A stretch of 64,000 nt of DNA from Marasmius tenuissimus (taxonomy: Eukaryota; Basidiomycota; Agaricomycetes; Agaricales; Marasmiaceae), in assembly GCA_029532415.1 (NCBI GenBank), contig JAQOTA010000050.1:1550001-1614000 (forward strand), given 5' to 3'. Position 1 is the stretch's first letter. Each line of letters starts with the position of its first letter. Below the pieces are notes generated by a model. It was not told where the DNA came from. It worked only from the letters and a program-made list of their open reading frames with translations, and made no database searches. The position numbers and the translations under genes were made by a program. This document shows positions 23,471 to 35,960 of this stretch, piece after piece.

Positions 23471-26258
23471 CAGGTGAAGGGGGAAATGAAAGCGAACAGC
23501 TGCAAGGGTCGCTGGAATCACTCGAATGCTGCTTGTGAGGTGTGGTGTTGTGCTTTTGGACGGTGATAGTATTTTGAATCCGGTTAACGGTTGTTCAGGC
23601 TGCATTCGGCGAACCAGGCTGAGTTGTGAAGACTTGAAGCCGAGAGGTATGAGTCCATTGGGGTGTGAGAATCTGGATATGAGAGTGTCATGTGGCAGCG
23701 AAGGAGCCAGCAGGTGTGCTCGAGGTGGTTGGCCATTGTGGTGGTGGTTTGGGAAAGGTCCGATCGTGGGCGCTTGTTGACGCGTCAGATTTCGCCGAGT
23801 CTTCCCACTTTCGGAATCGGAGCCGTCGTCGACTGGCACAGAGGTGGAGTCTCGATCGCCCACTTTCCTTCCGTCTCGTCCCCAGAGTGGTTTTGCGGTG
23901 TGTCCGTTGTTTAGCTCCATCTTCCATTTCCTGACTTTTTAGTCCCGTGGCAGTCGATCTGGGATTTCGCAAGTCCAGCTATGTTCAAGCCTCTCCCGAT
24001 CTAAATACCGTAATCGACTCCGGTACGCCTATCTCTGTCAGTCCCTCTGCTCTTGTCACAACTCTGATGATAAGGGAAAACTTGGTGAGCGCTCCTTCGC
24101 GTATTCCTCCTTTCCTCTATGTGATGTATTCTTCCTCAGTTCATGTCGACATGATCGACTTTTGCCTCAGTGAGACTTTCATCAATGCCCCCACCCGTTC
24201 AACACCAGCATACCTTTTCATTCCGCCTCTCCCAACCGAGTACATCAGCGGCACATAATGCATTCTCTATCCAACACCTGAGAGCCTATTCTGCTGGTCC
24301 TACGATCCGCAGGGAAGGACTGCCGTCGCCGAAGATGATTGGGAGAGTTTTGGGATCCCCGAACTGGGTGTGGACGAAGAGATTGGTTCCTGGTGGTGAG
24401 AGGTCGAATAGGCATGCGGAACCGTCCTTGATTATCTTCGCTCTGGGATGGGAACAATACGTTTGTGATAATGAATACCCCGAATTGATACATGGTACGC
24501 AGCATATTCCTTCCCTGGGTCAACCCGGATTAACGCTGCACTTTTTCATAGCCATTCCTCACGTTGCCGCCAGGATATAAGAGCTGACACGAAATCGATA
24601 CCTTCTTCCTCACCTTCTCTCCTACTCCTCCCAGCGTCTATACTCACGGCGGCATACGCAAAATACGATGTGATATAGAAAAGATGATAGGCCAGCTCTA
24701 CCCGCGCCTCACTGGGCTAAACCTGTCTTCGTCAAGCGGTGTACGTATTCTTATATCCATGCTCTATAGGCACACTTATCGAGTCTGATTGACGCATAAC
24801 TCCCAGATATCTCGGTCTTGACAACGCTGGCCGAAGCTGATGCCTTGCAGCATCCTGTAATTGCACGCTAGCACGACGAAGCTCGTTTTTTTGTACTCTC
24901 GATCGTTTCTCCTCAGGCCCAATTAAATCGATTCAACTCACAGGTGGGACTCGGACGACTAGTTGATTAGGCTACAGCGGTGTATCCGAAAGCAAGTAAC
25001 CAGCTGCATGTCAACAACTGTGTCGACGAAGGGGGTGTTAAAAAGAGTGTTCAAGGCCCAAAGTGGAGACCCTTGTCCATTCTCAATCCGCGAAACAAAC
25101 CATAAAATCGACGACGCGACGATTCGGCCCTCTTCTACCTCCAGAAGCTTGGTCCGCGTTGCATCCAGCGTAATCTCGCAGACGGGAAATTCATCCCGAG
25201 ATATAAGCCCATTCCGCCACTGCGAGAAAGCAGGCGTGATCAACAAGTATCGATACAGCGCTCACTTCCTCCCAAACTCAAAGAATCACGGAATGCCAAC
25301 AGGGTGAACGAGTCGTGTCGTTCTCAGTGATTCATAGGACTCTAGAGCCGTGGACTCGCTGCGTAGGTTTGTTCGGCGAATCGCGACTCCCGTTTATTCT
25401 CAATATGCAGGGCCCATTTGGAACTTTGAAGTCGGTGTTTCCAACGTCGCGAGAACGGTCCTCCGAGTCCGAGTATAACAGGCAGATTGCTCATTACAGC
25501 CCAGCACACCTGAGGATTCGATCAGAGCGGTACGAAGAGACGGAAGGTTGGGGTTATACGGTCTTGGACTGGTAGGTAGAGCCCTAAACGGAACCTTAGA
25601 GTAACTTTGCTTGGTAGTTTCCAATGAAAACTTGCCTGAACTTGCCTCTTCCGAATCCATACTATAATTCAAGTCAAGCGGTACAGTCCGCAGCTCCAGC
25701 GCTCGCACCCGACTTTGATCAAAACACCACCACGACCAACGTACCATCTCCATTTCCATCCCTTCCATGACCCACATGAGCACACGAAGACTACTCTGGA
25801 ATAAAAGATCTGGGGTGGCACCGTGATCTGGCAAATGAAGGGGCTCATGAAGGGTACTTGTGAAACTTCTGGCTAGCAGGAAGAGCCCGCCAGGAACGAA
25901 AATTACTCCTCAAAAGACCTCGTAACAGCTGCTATATTGAAAAGATCTTGGTCTTTAGGTATGTGTATTGTTTTGGAGGCATGGGCTGACAGCTTTCCTT
26001 GCATGCTTGACCCTCTAATATCCAACTTGACCATGATTCTCTGCACTTTGGCGACAAGTGCAACCACTTAGATGTTGGCTTCCGACGCGTAACCAGAGAA
26101 AGAACCTGGAAGAACCTCCCGAAGTGACACTTCGAACGGAGGCCCCGATTCTTTCGTTGGATAGACCAAATACCTGGCCCAACGAAGAGAGCAGAGAGAA
26201 TGGCTTATGACTTATTCGCTGCTGGTTAGTTCGTTGGTTTTCTATCATTTTTGTGATG
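23471..26258. other. Distal part of unit 1, no intact gene
   Basis: This is recognisable only as sequence shared with 36,600-38,822 and 54,655-55,150. Minus-strand 25,246-24,959 (FPVCEITLDATRTKLLEVEE...) and plus-strand 24,170-24,580 are open but are interrupted by stops in copy 2 and belong to no family I know. A plus-strand NTVIDSGTPISV near 24,005 recalls the second aspartic-protease motif, but nothing around it supports that. I treat the region as decayed host sequence. Confidence 0.4.
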
Positions 26259-27125
26259 ACAATGAGTTCGTTTTGCATTCTACTAACAGGACTGGAGGAG
26301 AAGTAGGGGCGGAATAAGGTAAAAATCTCTACAAGGACGGGTCGACAGAACCACAGTTCGGGTTGCGCGGGAGCCTGCTGGGACTGGAAGATCTTCTCCT
26401 TGGCATTTGGGACTACATACTCGGTTTCATAGTCGATTGTAATCTAGTCGCGACGATAAACGTCTGTGATAGACTGCATTGCCGCCACCTATCGCTTTCA
26501 GCAGGGTTGCCAGGAACAAAAGAAGCGGCTGCGCAAACTAACTTTACTTATGGTCCGAGGATTGGCCCCATGGGTGTCGACAATGCAGCCTTCCGGATGG
26601 GCGTGGTGCATTACAAAGTTCGGGTGGAAACTAAGACTCGGTCCGGGGGTTACCTCTAGATGCAGAGCCGCACAGTGTTGAATATAACATCGAATAATCC
26701 AAGCAATAGTCAGGTGCTGTGGGTGGCAGCTGGAATCCGTTTCACACAAACCAGTGCAGAACAGGCTACAGTATATTCAGTGGACGAGGGGAGTGTCATT
26801 TCAGACCGAACCGGTACTGACCCTTGCGATGTTGAAACGAGAGACAACTCGTAACAATTCAGTCTAGTTTTATGGAGGGGATTAGGCTAATCCGTATGTA
26901 AAATCTACGCCGCAAGTGTTATTCCCTTGTAGTTGGAGGCACAGATAGATAGATAGCACTAGGCCGCTACTCGGTCGTCAAGCTAGCTGCAATCGGAAGC
27001 TCTCATTAGTAGCAGAGGCATTACTGGTTTGCCACACCTCCCGCGGGCCTGTCTATCAACGTCGAGATCGAGTCGAGCCTCGGGACGGATTGTGATAATT
27101 TTTTACCCATCGTTTCCAAGGCAAA

Positions 27126-29814
27126 TCAAGGACTTCCACTTTCAAGGCCTCCCCTTCTGTAGCGAACCTGTCCGGAAAGGTCTATCAAGGAGGAAGACTG
27201 TCAACTCCGGTACAAGACAGCGACACCATAAAAGCAATAGGTACTCACCTCAATCCATGCAAGCATGTTCTTCCTTCCCTTCTCTCCACGGTCCTCATCA
27301 ATCTTCATCCCCAAACAACCCTTCGCAATCCCAAAAAACGTCCGGCAGAGCGAAAGCAGGTCCGTATCAAGTCGACAATGTGCCAGGAGCAATGAACGCA
27401 CCATGTTCAAAAAGACCCGTCGGCAACCGCCGTCTTCCGCATTGACAAGCTCCTCAAAAAGAGAGAGGTAAGCCTTGGCATGCTGCAAACAAGCCTCCTG
27501 ATACGCAAGATGCCCCAAATCACACGACTCGTTCCCTCCAGAGAGATCACAATGGCAGTCTGTGAGGCGCACATCGTCGGTATCACTGGGAGGTATCCCA
27601 TATAGACTTGTTTCCTGTGGACATCCCACTACATTATCCACGATCCGACGCACGACATCGTTTCGTGGAGAAACACCCGAGGGCCATTCAAGATGGAAGT
27701 GCTTGGGGCGGTTCTGGAGTCTGTGCACGAGATCCTCCACAAGATCAACTCCAGGTCTTTCCTTGTCCATCGCGCGACTGTGAGCCTTGACCTCACATTG
27801 GTCATCTGCGCCGGCCTTTGGGTGGTCTCCGACCTCCTTCTTGTCCTGGCTTTCGTCCACATCAAGGATATGCTGGTATCAAAGAAACGTAAGCACAGAA
27901 GTGGGCACAATGAGGAAAAGGGGCTAGTCAGACGTACATATTTCTCCACCCATGACGCTAGGTGAATAAATGTGCCGTTCCAACTATAGTATCCAGATGC
28001 CAGAAATGCAGATGCGAGGTCAACGTTCCATAAACCTTCTAATAGGTCACGAGTTGGTTCTGGGAACGACACGCAGAACTGCTCCCATTCCTCGAAGAAC
28101 GGCTTGGTTTTCTCGCCGTGGAGTTGGTTGAGGCTACACGTTCATGTAAAAGAGGTTCAGCATTTCCAAGAGCGACGATAGAAGACAAATGACTTCATAC
28201 CTGTAAGTCCGCACTTGACTGGTGCAAAGGTTCTGGAGCCACTGTCGCGCAACGGTATACTTTTGAGTCGGGGTGTCGATGTGGAAACGACCTGACCTGG
28301 CTTTGTCAACCAGGTAATCCCTGAACGAGGTGTGATAGACACGGAGTTCGTCCGTCGACCCACGGATATCTAGTATCGAGTGCATTGCCCGCAAGGTCAA
28401 AGGTACTTGTCCCGCGGGAAGTCCTAGCATCAACTCGATAAATGCAGGAGACAGTTCCAGATGTTCCAGGTCGCTCGAAGGATCTGTGAGGATGACGAAA
28501 ACTGCAAGAATGCAAAAGACTCCTTCTCGGTCTGGATTTGCGCTGAGTATGAAGTTGTATAGCGCATCGAGCTGTTGATAGGGCGACGTTCCTGGTCGAC
28601 GAGGCGGGAGGTTGTTGATGATGACACGAAGCTGTTCAATCGGCTGCTCGAACTTGTCTCCAATATACTTGACGACGGTCGCGGCATAGACAAACTGGCT
28701 GGAGCTATACTCAACCAATGTTTCTAGGTCCGCTTCCGAGGGCCAGGGACTCGGGAATGATATATGGCTGTATTCGGGATCCTTGGAAATTTCGCTAAAG
28801 TGATGGCGGTAGTAGTGTTCAATATCCTTCCTAGGCCTGAATGACTCATCCAGCTCAATCTTGAAGAGCTGGTCTGGGGGAAGTGCATTGAATGCTTTTC
28901 GGATCCAGGACTCTGGCCGGCTACAGATCAGGAAGCGTAACGGGAAATAAGGGTTTCCGTGTGTCGCGGATCGGATGGTGTTGATTATGCGTAGCTGGAT
29001 AAACTCGTCGCCGCACTCATCCAAACCGTCGATGATGACGATGTTCGGAGTTTTCGGCACTGGTGGTGGCGCAAGGAGAGGAAGCATGATAAAGAAAGCC
29101 CACAAAACGTCCAACAGCATGACACTCGAAAACAACAGGCACAGTGTATTCAGGAGGAAGCCCCAGTACCAGGGCCACTGTCTCTCCCGGCTACGGGCCT
29201 GAGCAACGGTAGGGTCGACGAGGAGCTCGCGAAACTGGTCTTCCAGCGTCGCTTCCAAGATCTTTGGATCTCTCGAGATCCTCTGTTCGATGAAATTTCG
29301 CATGAATGGTATCGTCGAAACCAAGCCATGGGCTATGGTGAGTACGAGGGCATTGGCATTGTTTCGTTTCGGGTCGGATCGAAAGAAGAAGAATGAAGAA
29401 GCCAGGAGGCCTTCCCGCTCGCAAGCTTTGGCAAGGGTCATGGCAATGGCGGTTTTCCCAACACCGGCAGTGCCAGTCAGCCAGGAGATCGGACATCCCT
29501 GACCTCCGGCCCTAATCCACTCCTCGAAGATCCTCCGAAGGACTTCCTCGCGGGTTCCTGGGAGACACTCCCCGCGTTCGTACTGTTGCTCGGCGTTATG
29601 CGAAGCTCCGACTCCTGCAATGGCATCCCACAGATTTTTGTGCGCTGTACCGACACGGTTAAGGTTAGCATTGCGTTCGAGGAGAATGAAAAACAAGAAA
29701 CTCACGCTGGGAGGCAGCTGTGTTGAAATTGTTTACGAAGCTGACGTTCTGGGTCCCCGCACCGTTGTTGTTGCTTTGGGGGGCCGAGCCATCATTTATG
29801 TTGTGTACGGACAT
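27126..29814 (-). CDS. NACHT-domain NTPase (NLR-like), tandem copy 2
   Basis: Paralogue of the gene at 14,027-16,682 with the same exon plan. Start ATG 29,814 (MSVHNINDGSAPQSNNNGAG), intron with GTGAGT...GTACAG, then PHKNLWDAIAGVGASHNAEQ. Walker A GTAGVGKTAIA, Walker B IVIIDGLDECGD, SRPESWIRKAF. The hydrophobic insert between Walker A and B is present and identical at nucleotide level. Introns after CTSQVRTY and after SWVEKY keep the frame open through LNQLHGEKTKPFFEEWEQFC and VHRLQNRPKHFHLEWPSG to AWIE. A final intron would give a stop at 27,128-27,126; otherwise the protein stops soon after AWIE. No disabling mutation was found across about 800 codons, unlike the neighbouring GT90 and carrier copies. 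Amino-acid changes are spread through the helical region after NACHT, for example EPIEQLR/QPIEQLR-type differences. Confidence 0.85.
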
Positions 29815-31505
29815 ACTGCTTTCATAGGGAGGTCGTAGAGGCACCGAAACAGATGTTCTGAGAGGGTTAGTTGTAAGTTGTGGGCTCGAGGATCGGAATG
29901 ATGGCGGATGTGAACGATAGACGACAAAGAGCCGTTACTAGATGTCGAAGGGAAGAGGTAGAGAGGAAGCTGGGAATTCGTAATGATAAAGGGGGGGGAA
30001 AGCAAGGAAGATTAGACGTCAACTGGTGAGTGAAGAGTACCAGATTGGGGCTGAGCACACGTTGCGGCAGCGTGGATGTCGTGTGCACAAACGGAGCCTG
30101 GAGAGCACGTTCACTGCACCAGGAAGTCGTTGACCACTATGTGTGGGCTCAGTTGAGCGAGATGAGTACAATAGTAGGGAGGTATTCAGAATTCTGTGAG
30201 TGGGAAGGTTTTCGTGAGAAGGGTGGAGTGGTGGTGGTGATGGTGGTGATGGAAGTCATCAGCCAAGATTCAGCGGCTTTGAGTGACAGCTACTTCGTGC
30301 TCGCTGTTATGACACTAACGAGTCACGGGAGTCTAATCAATTCGTGGTATCACCGACATTTGGCATGTCGGGACGGGGGATCCAGGAAACAAAGGAGCGC
30401 TTGATAATCGATGGGATATATATATCGAGGTGGTGGAGAATATGTGATACTGGATATGACCACCAACGCCCTTTTGAAGACAACTCTCCCTCTACCTCCA
30501 CTCGATCCTATCCGAATCTCGGATCGTGGTTGCTTCGCCGCCGCCATAGAGTTCGAATGCTGAACGTAGGTCCGTGATTATAACAACGTGTTGGCTCGCC
30601 TAGGGAGGAGTTCGAACATTCTTGTGGGTAGGAATCCGAATGGTGCTTATGGTACAACATTCAATAACGAGCAGGAGATGTGGGGATTTTGATGGTGAAT
30701 ATGCTCTCCTCGTGCAGCGTGCCACAAGCATAGAAAGCACCGACGCGTGTCTCGATAGCCGTATTTCATCCTGGGAGAGCTGGATGAGCTACATAAATGT
30801 TACTCACGGTCATCGAAACTTACAGGGGTCTGTCATCGCAGAAAAAATAATCCCTCGACCGTAGCGTCCCGGGTCCGTGTCGATGTTTCATGTCAGGGGA
30901 GAGGATAGCATGGAGAGCGGTGGGGAGGCCCAGTAGTTGCTCGACGATTCGGGTTGGAGGTGCCGGTGAAACTCGAAGGAGGAAATGGAGGATAGACGCG
31001 CGCCCCTTGGCGACTCGAATGCTGCTTGTGAGTGCGATGTTGTGGTTTTGGACTCCTCTGATGTTTCGAATCCGCAGACTGAGGTCTACCGAGATGTGGG
31101 CGTGGTTAGGAGGGTCGAAGTCGAGAAGTTTGAGTGCATTGCCAATGATGAAGGTCACGGTGGTGGTTTGGGTAAGGCCCAATTATGGGCGCTTGCTGAC
31201 GGCGACAACACCGGCGGCCTCGGCTGTCAGTGTCTTCCCACTCTCAACGCTTCGTGTACGTGCTGGCAGTTTTGACCTCACTCTTATGCAAGTTCAAACT
31301 TTACCTCCGAGCTCCGACTTTCCCAGACCAGAAAAGAATCGTCTCGAAGGGCGAAACGGACACACACCTCTCCGAAATCCGATGGCAATTCCACCGGATT
31401 CCACCACCTCAACCACAAACACCGCTGCCATGAACAAGACCATCTTCGACCCCTCGAACTACCTTCTGTGTATATCCATACATAGGCCGCAACCAAATTT
31501 TATCG
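29815..31505. other. Divergent intergenic region between NACHT 2 and GT90 2
   Basis: Counterpart of 16,683-18,078. It contains repeat A (about 30,610-30,990), a ~300-base stretch absent from copy 1 at this spot but similar to 23,500-23,850, and the left ~100-bp inverted-repeat arm (about 31,312-31,412). Promoters for both genes should lie here. The highly conserved stretch 30,290-30,370 is the best candidate for a shared regulatory element. Confidence 0.5.
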
Positions 31506-34208
31506 ATGCCTCGTTTCCAGAGGTTGTCCGTGTCCACCACGCCACGCGGTCATCTCAGCCCTTCAAGCTTCAGGCTCAGAATCCTGACGGCTGTCCTCTT
31601 TGCACCCTGTCTCGCCCCACTACCTATCCTCAATGCCGACCACCACCATCCCAAACCAAGCACCAGAATTCTTAATCTGCCCAGAGGCCGGCGCAGACTT
31701 GGTCGCAAAGTGATCAAACTGTTCCTCATCGTCTTCCTCTCTTCCACTTTCCTCTTCTTCATTTTGCGGGAAACCACTCAGTTCGCTTCAAATTCAAACC
31801 CACAGCCACACATCTTAACTCATGATACGGGGAGGCCACAGAGACGGCGGCAGGAAGAGAAGATAATCGAGCCTCTGGTGCCTCAAAATCGAAACCGTGC
31901 TCAGAGGCGAGCATACAGGTTAACAACGTAGTCAAGCACTCACAATTCCTCAACTCACATCTATATCTACCATCCGGCTTGCTCGAAATCAACACAAACC
32001 CTAATTCCATCCGATGCCACCCGATACACGAGCTCATTGGCCGTTCCCAAACCGCTCGGCGATCCAAGTTGTCGAACCAATCGACTACGTTGCTCGACCC
32101 GACAAACAAATATCGGAGACGTTGTTCTCGTGAACCTCTGCTGGGACTCGATAAGTGGTGGGCTTACACACGGACACATCGAGTGCAGCTTCCTGACGAG
32201 CACGATCAGATCTGGAGAGATGTTGAGGTGTTTTGGGGGTTCGAGGTGGATGTGCTGGATAGGTCTTATTATAGGTTCATGCGCCGTCACGGAGGAGGAG
32301 AAGGAAGCGTAGTACATGTGATGCAGAAAGAGAGCTGGGACTCGCCCGTGTTGATTCAGCATACGACCAACGTGAAGAAAACGATCGCAGGGGACCTTAT
32401 CGTTGATTTGCTGCAACCGAGCGGCGTTGGGAAGCATATACCACCTTTGAAGATCATGATCGGCCCCCGACGATAGGCCTATTGTGAGGAAATACTGGGA
32501 CCTTTGGGAGAAAACAGTCAGTGCTGCCAGAAGCGGTTCAGGTGAGCTCCAGTTGGTCGGATCAATGGCCGTAACTCACGTTTCTTTTTTAGTTATTTCA
32601 TCCGAGGTCGACTTGAAACGCAAGCTAAGACCAGGCTTCCTCTCATCTTGCTCGCCCTCCTTATTACGCGGCTTTCCACCTTTTACTCTTCCCGGCCCGT
32701 ACCCAACGACACGTCGAGCCTCCCTTGCGTCTTCCTAGGCCTTGAAGTCATCAGTATTACACACATTCATACACAACCATTCAAGCTCAATGGATCCGTG
32801 TCTGAGCCCAAACTATTCCGATCGCACGGTCAGTTTTTGAGCTTTCACGGAGGAAGAGGCGCGCGTTTGAATGCCGGTGGGCTGGGTGAGGATATCGATG
32901 CAGAAGGGGAGGAAGGATGGGCTGGGGTGGTAAGTAAACGATACTGCTGCACCTTCGTCGATCGTTACTAACGATTTTTCAGATGTCTTATTCCCCAACT
33001 CAGCTCCATTCTGACCTCACGGCGGCGATTACTCACGAATAGATTGACTCGCTACCGAAGAATGGGCTCGGCAACCTGGAAGACCACGAGACGCATAACG
33101 AACAAGTCGTGGTGAACGCCAAAGTGAGGCAAAACCTTCCGAGGCAGCTCGCTCAGCCTCGACAGCCTCACACTACAGCCTCACAACAACGATGGGCAAA
33201 TAAGACTGATGAACGTCTTCATTGGAGGGGAACGACCACCGGGATGTTCGCTGGGGGTGACATGGATTGGGATCTCGGTCAAAGGTATCGCGGGGTGGAC
33301 TTTCTCGGGGAGAACTTTAATAAGGAGAATGGTATAGCATCAACTTCTCCCTCGACTAGCTGATTGAACATACTCACCGTTCCTCTAGGTAGCGTTATCG
33401 ATGGTCTTCCGGCTCCGTTCAAATTTCCCTACGAGCTGGGTATAATCGACCCGAGAACGACGAGCGGCGTGGTGACCGTAAGTTTGACCTAACTTCTCTT
33501 TCCTGAGGCGTTCTTACCTGGCTGGCTAGATCAATCGAACGCTATACACCGCATCCCTCATGGACGTATCCTTCTCAGGCTCACCATCTCGTGCTCCTCG
33601 CCCGATGGCATATACGAGGAACTACTCAAACGGTATACCTGGGCCCCACACATCGGGAGAAACGGAGTCGGCTCTCAGCGAAAGTATCTCCCGGACGTAA
33701 GTCTAGCCTTCCTCCACGATTACCCTCCGCATGACTCACAACTCACAACGCATCCAGCTGGACGGAAACGCCTGGCTGAGCCGATTCAAGCGATTCGTCA
33801 GCTCGGGTTCAGTCGTCTTCAAATCTACCGTATACAGGGAATGGTGGTCTGACCGTGTGCACCAAGTCGATCTATCGGATCCATGGAGCACCTTTCTATT
33901 CTTCCGAGGTATCATGAACACTCACGATGGTGGAAGTGGAACGGACGGCTTGCAATACCCAGCTGAAAGCCGTACAGGCGCTCACGATGAGCTGGCGAAG
34001 AAGATTGGGGACGATGGGTACGAATGGAGTGGAACATTTGGAGGCGGGAGGATATGGTTGCGTATAACTTTCGGCTTACAGAAATTTGGGGAGACATGAG
34101 GCATGAGCTGACTCTTGTGACCATAGACTACTTCTAGAATACGGGCGGACAACGAGCCATGAACGCGAAAGCATGTCGTATGTCTATGATCCGAAGGACG
34201 AGGTGTGA
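31506..34208 (+). pseudogene. GT90 (CAP1-like) glycosyltransferase, broken copy 2
   Basis: Second copy of the GT90 gene. Here the 5' part is intact: ATG 31,506 opens a 141-codon frame with the membrane anchor KLFLIVFLSSTFLFFIL, and HPIHELIGRSQTARRSKLSN runs unbroken into KYRRRCSREPLLGLDKWWAY. The damage lies later: an extra C near 32,465 produces GPRR-stop at 32,474-32,476 where copy 1 reads IDPDDRS, and a base loss near 34,040 shifts the frame at YEWSGTF just before the final helix. In between are good GT90 blocks: [49 protein letters not shown] and GAHDELAKKIGDDGY. The lesions of copies 1 and 2 do not overlap, so each broke after the duplication. Confidence 0.85.
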
Positions 34209-35052
34209 GAGGGGTCTAGATTATCGGCTCTTTGTTTTCTTTTTTTTGCGATAGACTTTCTGACGGATACGTGCAACTGTACAGTAGTAGTTACGGTGCT
34301 ATGCACCCAAAGGAACCAACTTGTTTGTCGAATCGCGTTTCCAGTCCGTTCCTAAGGCGCGACTTGCTCACATCCGTCGGCGACAAGCTTTGAGGTTGGA
34401 ATTTATATTGAAGAAACTGAGAATCATACGACCCATATGGCCCAAAACTCCCGAAAACCCGAAAGGGAACATTTAGTTTACATACTTTGTCTTGCGAGGT
34501 GCCATTCCCTCCGTTATTTGTTGCACTGAAGCAATTGGAAGCTGAAGATCTGTATAAATGTTATACAGTGAATCGTTCAGGACTATGGAAACCACAATAT
34601 TTGACGACTCATGCCCCCCTCAAGTCCAAGCTCAACTCGAATAACAAAGTGCCTCCGACACTCTCAAGGACCCCATAAGTATATCTATCTTAATTCTGTC
34701 TCCTCAACGCAATAACCCCTCCTTACCCATCCCACAGCGAAAAATCATCGACCTGAGCAATAAACTCTTCTCTAACCCAGTTTGGAACAATTACGGAGCA
34801 GGGACTGCGATTGTCAATGTCGATATTCGTGAGTTCCCCCTTCCGGCTTCCCACTCACCGTATGACTGGAACTTGCGCGTCCAGCGCTGTATCTGAACCG
34901 CGACGGAAGTTCTGACGAGTTCGTGTCTGTTGACGATGCGAAGGTAAGAAATTTCCGTGTAAGGGAAGACTCGTTCTCGTAGCACGAGACTCGAGAGAGT
35001 GTGCGTGTTCGCAAATAATCTGAGAGTGATGTAATTACTAGTGACTATAAAA
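34209..35052. other. Spacer between GT90 2 and carrier 2
   Basis: This holds about 400 bases not present in copy 1 (roughly 34,280-34,730). The frame MSCEVPFPPLFVALKQLEAE (34,487) and the IDLSNKLFSNPVWNNYGA block look like exon remnants of an unknown gene. No complete gene can be built. Confidence 0.35.
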
Positions 35053-35960
35053 CTAACTCGTCCGTACTACCACGAGTGTACACTCCTACACCGCCCACCC
35101 AATCGCCTAACTCAACAGTTTTCTCGATAGGCGTATGGTAGCGCCTTCAAAGTATCCCGCGAAGCCTTGGTGCTGGGGTGGGCGGAGGCCAAATCAGACA
35201 GGCGCACGAAAACTCAAAAAACACACCCACCTTCCAAATCGTATCAGCAGTCCTCAAAAACCCTTTTCGGACTTGAAGCCTCGTCTGGTCCGCAAAAACC
35301 AAAATAAGCCTAAAAAACCGCGAGAACGAGGGGAGGAACGGACCTTTGATCACATCAAAAGGATGTTTGGCCATCGTCGCCAACGCACCCGCTCCAGCAG
35401 CCGACACGTTATGTATCACCGTCGACTGCCTCTGTCCGTATCCTTGGGTTATTAGTTTTGGCAGTACGGATCCTGATCCTGAGGCCTGAGGTTTCTGAGC
35501 GGGTGTGAGTGTGGAAGTTGGGAAAAGAATCCATGAACATTCGGAGTTGGTTGAGGCCGGTCATGTAGAGGGCGACGCCTGGGATGTTACTACGCAGAAG
35601 GTGTAGGTGAGATTGAGAGGGGTAGGGGTTGGGGAGAACGTACCGGACCAACGAAGTAGACGTTCCTCTCCATAATCCGAGTGGACCATCGGATTAGATT
35701 ATGGTGCGTGCTGTGCGGTATATTGACGATCTTTTCGTGTGAGTGTGGATAGGAGTAGAGAGAGGAGATGCAGTAGACGCACCTCTGGTGACGTTCCAAT
35801 AGGCTATCTCTTTGTTGGGGACGTGTTTCTAATATGTCGACTGGGTATCGTTCTCATGGCAGCGCTGATCGTGATTCTGAATCCTTCACTGGTAGAAACT
35901 TCGGGGTGTTCAAAACTGCAGCCCGAGTCTGACGGTACACCCTCGATCCTTCATCTCTCC
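35053..35960 (-). pseudogene. Mitochondrial glycine carrier (Hem25/SLC25A38-like), decayed copy 2
   Basis: More damaged than copy 1. The first signature survives as PVDILETR (near 35,835, with the Lys changed to Glu) and the NVPGVALYMTGL-like start of the middle repeat is present (near 35,560). The whole second carrier signature and its flank, about 380 bases in copy 1, are deleted at about 35,440. The C-terminal block ATIRLSRKLLS runs into in-frame stops where copy 1 reads SSAIGWAVYE. Confidence 0.75.

Larger units (their letters stand above)
13040..26258. repeat. Tandem segmental duplication, copy 1 (~13.2 kb)
   Basis: Nearly all of this stretch recurs in direct orientation at 26,259-38,822, with base substitutions and many small indels. 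It starts with the block around CTCGTTTTCTCCTACTAGCAGG and the shared motif AAGGACGGGTCGAC. Shared order: a non-coding lead, a NACHT gene (-), a G-rich/GGT-repeat spacer, a GT90 gene (+), a mitochondrial carrier gene (-), then ~3.3 kb of non-coding or decayed sequence ending near CTACTAACAGGACTGG. The divergence rules out a simple assembly duplication. Boundaries are good to about 30 bases. Confidence 0.9.

Noticed and set aside
23947..24258. Aspartic protease from the DSGT motif near 24,010
   Set aside because: No first DTG motif, no flanking conserved blocks, and the frame is broken in copy 2.
24959..25246. 95-codon minus-strand ORF in unit 1
   Set aside because: Closed by several stops in unit 2 and no recognisable domain; likely decayed or chance.
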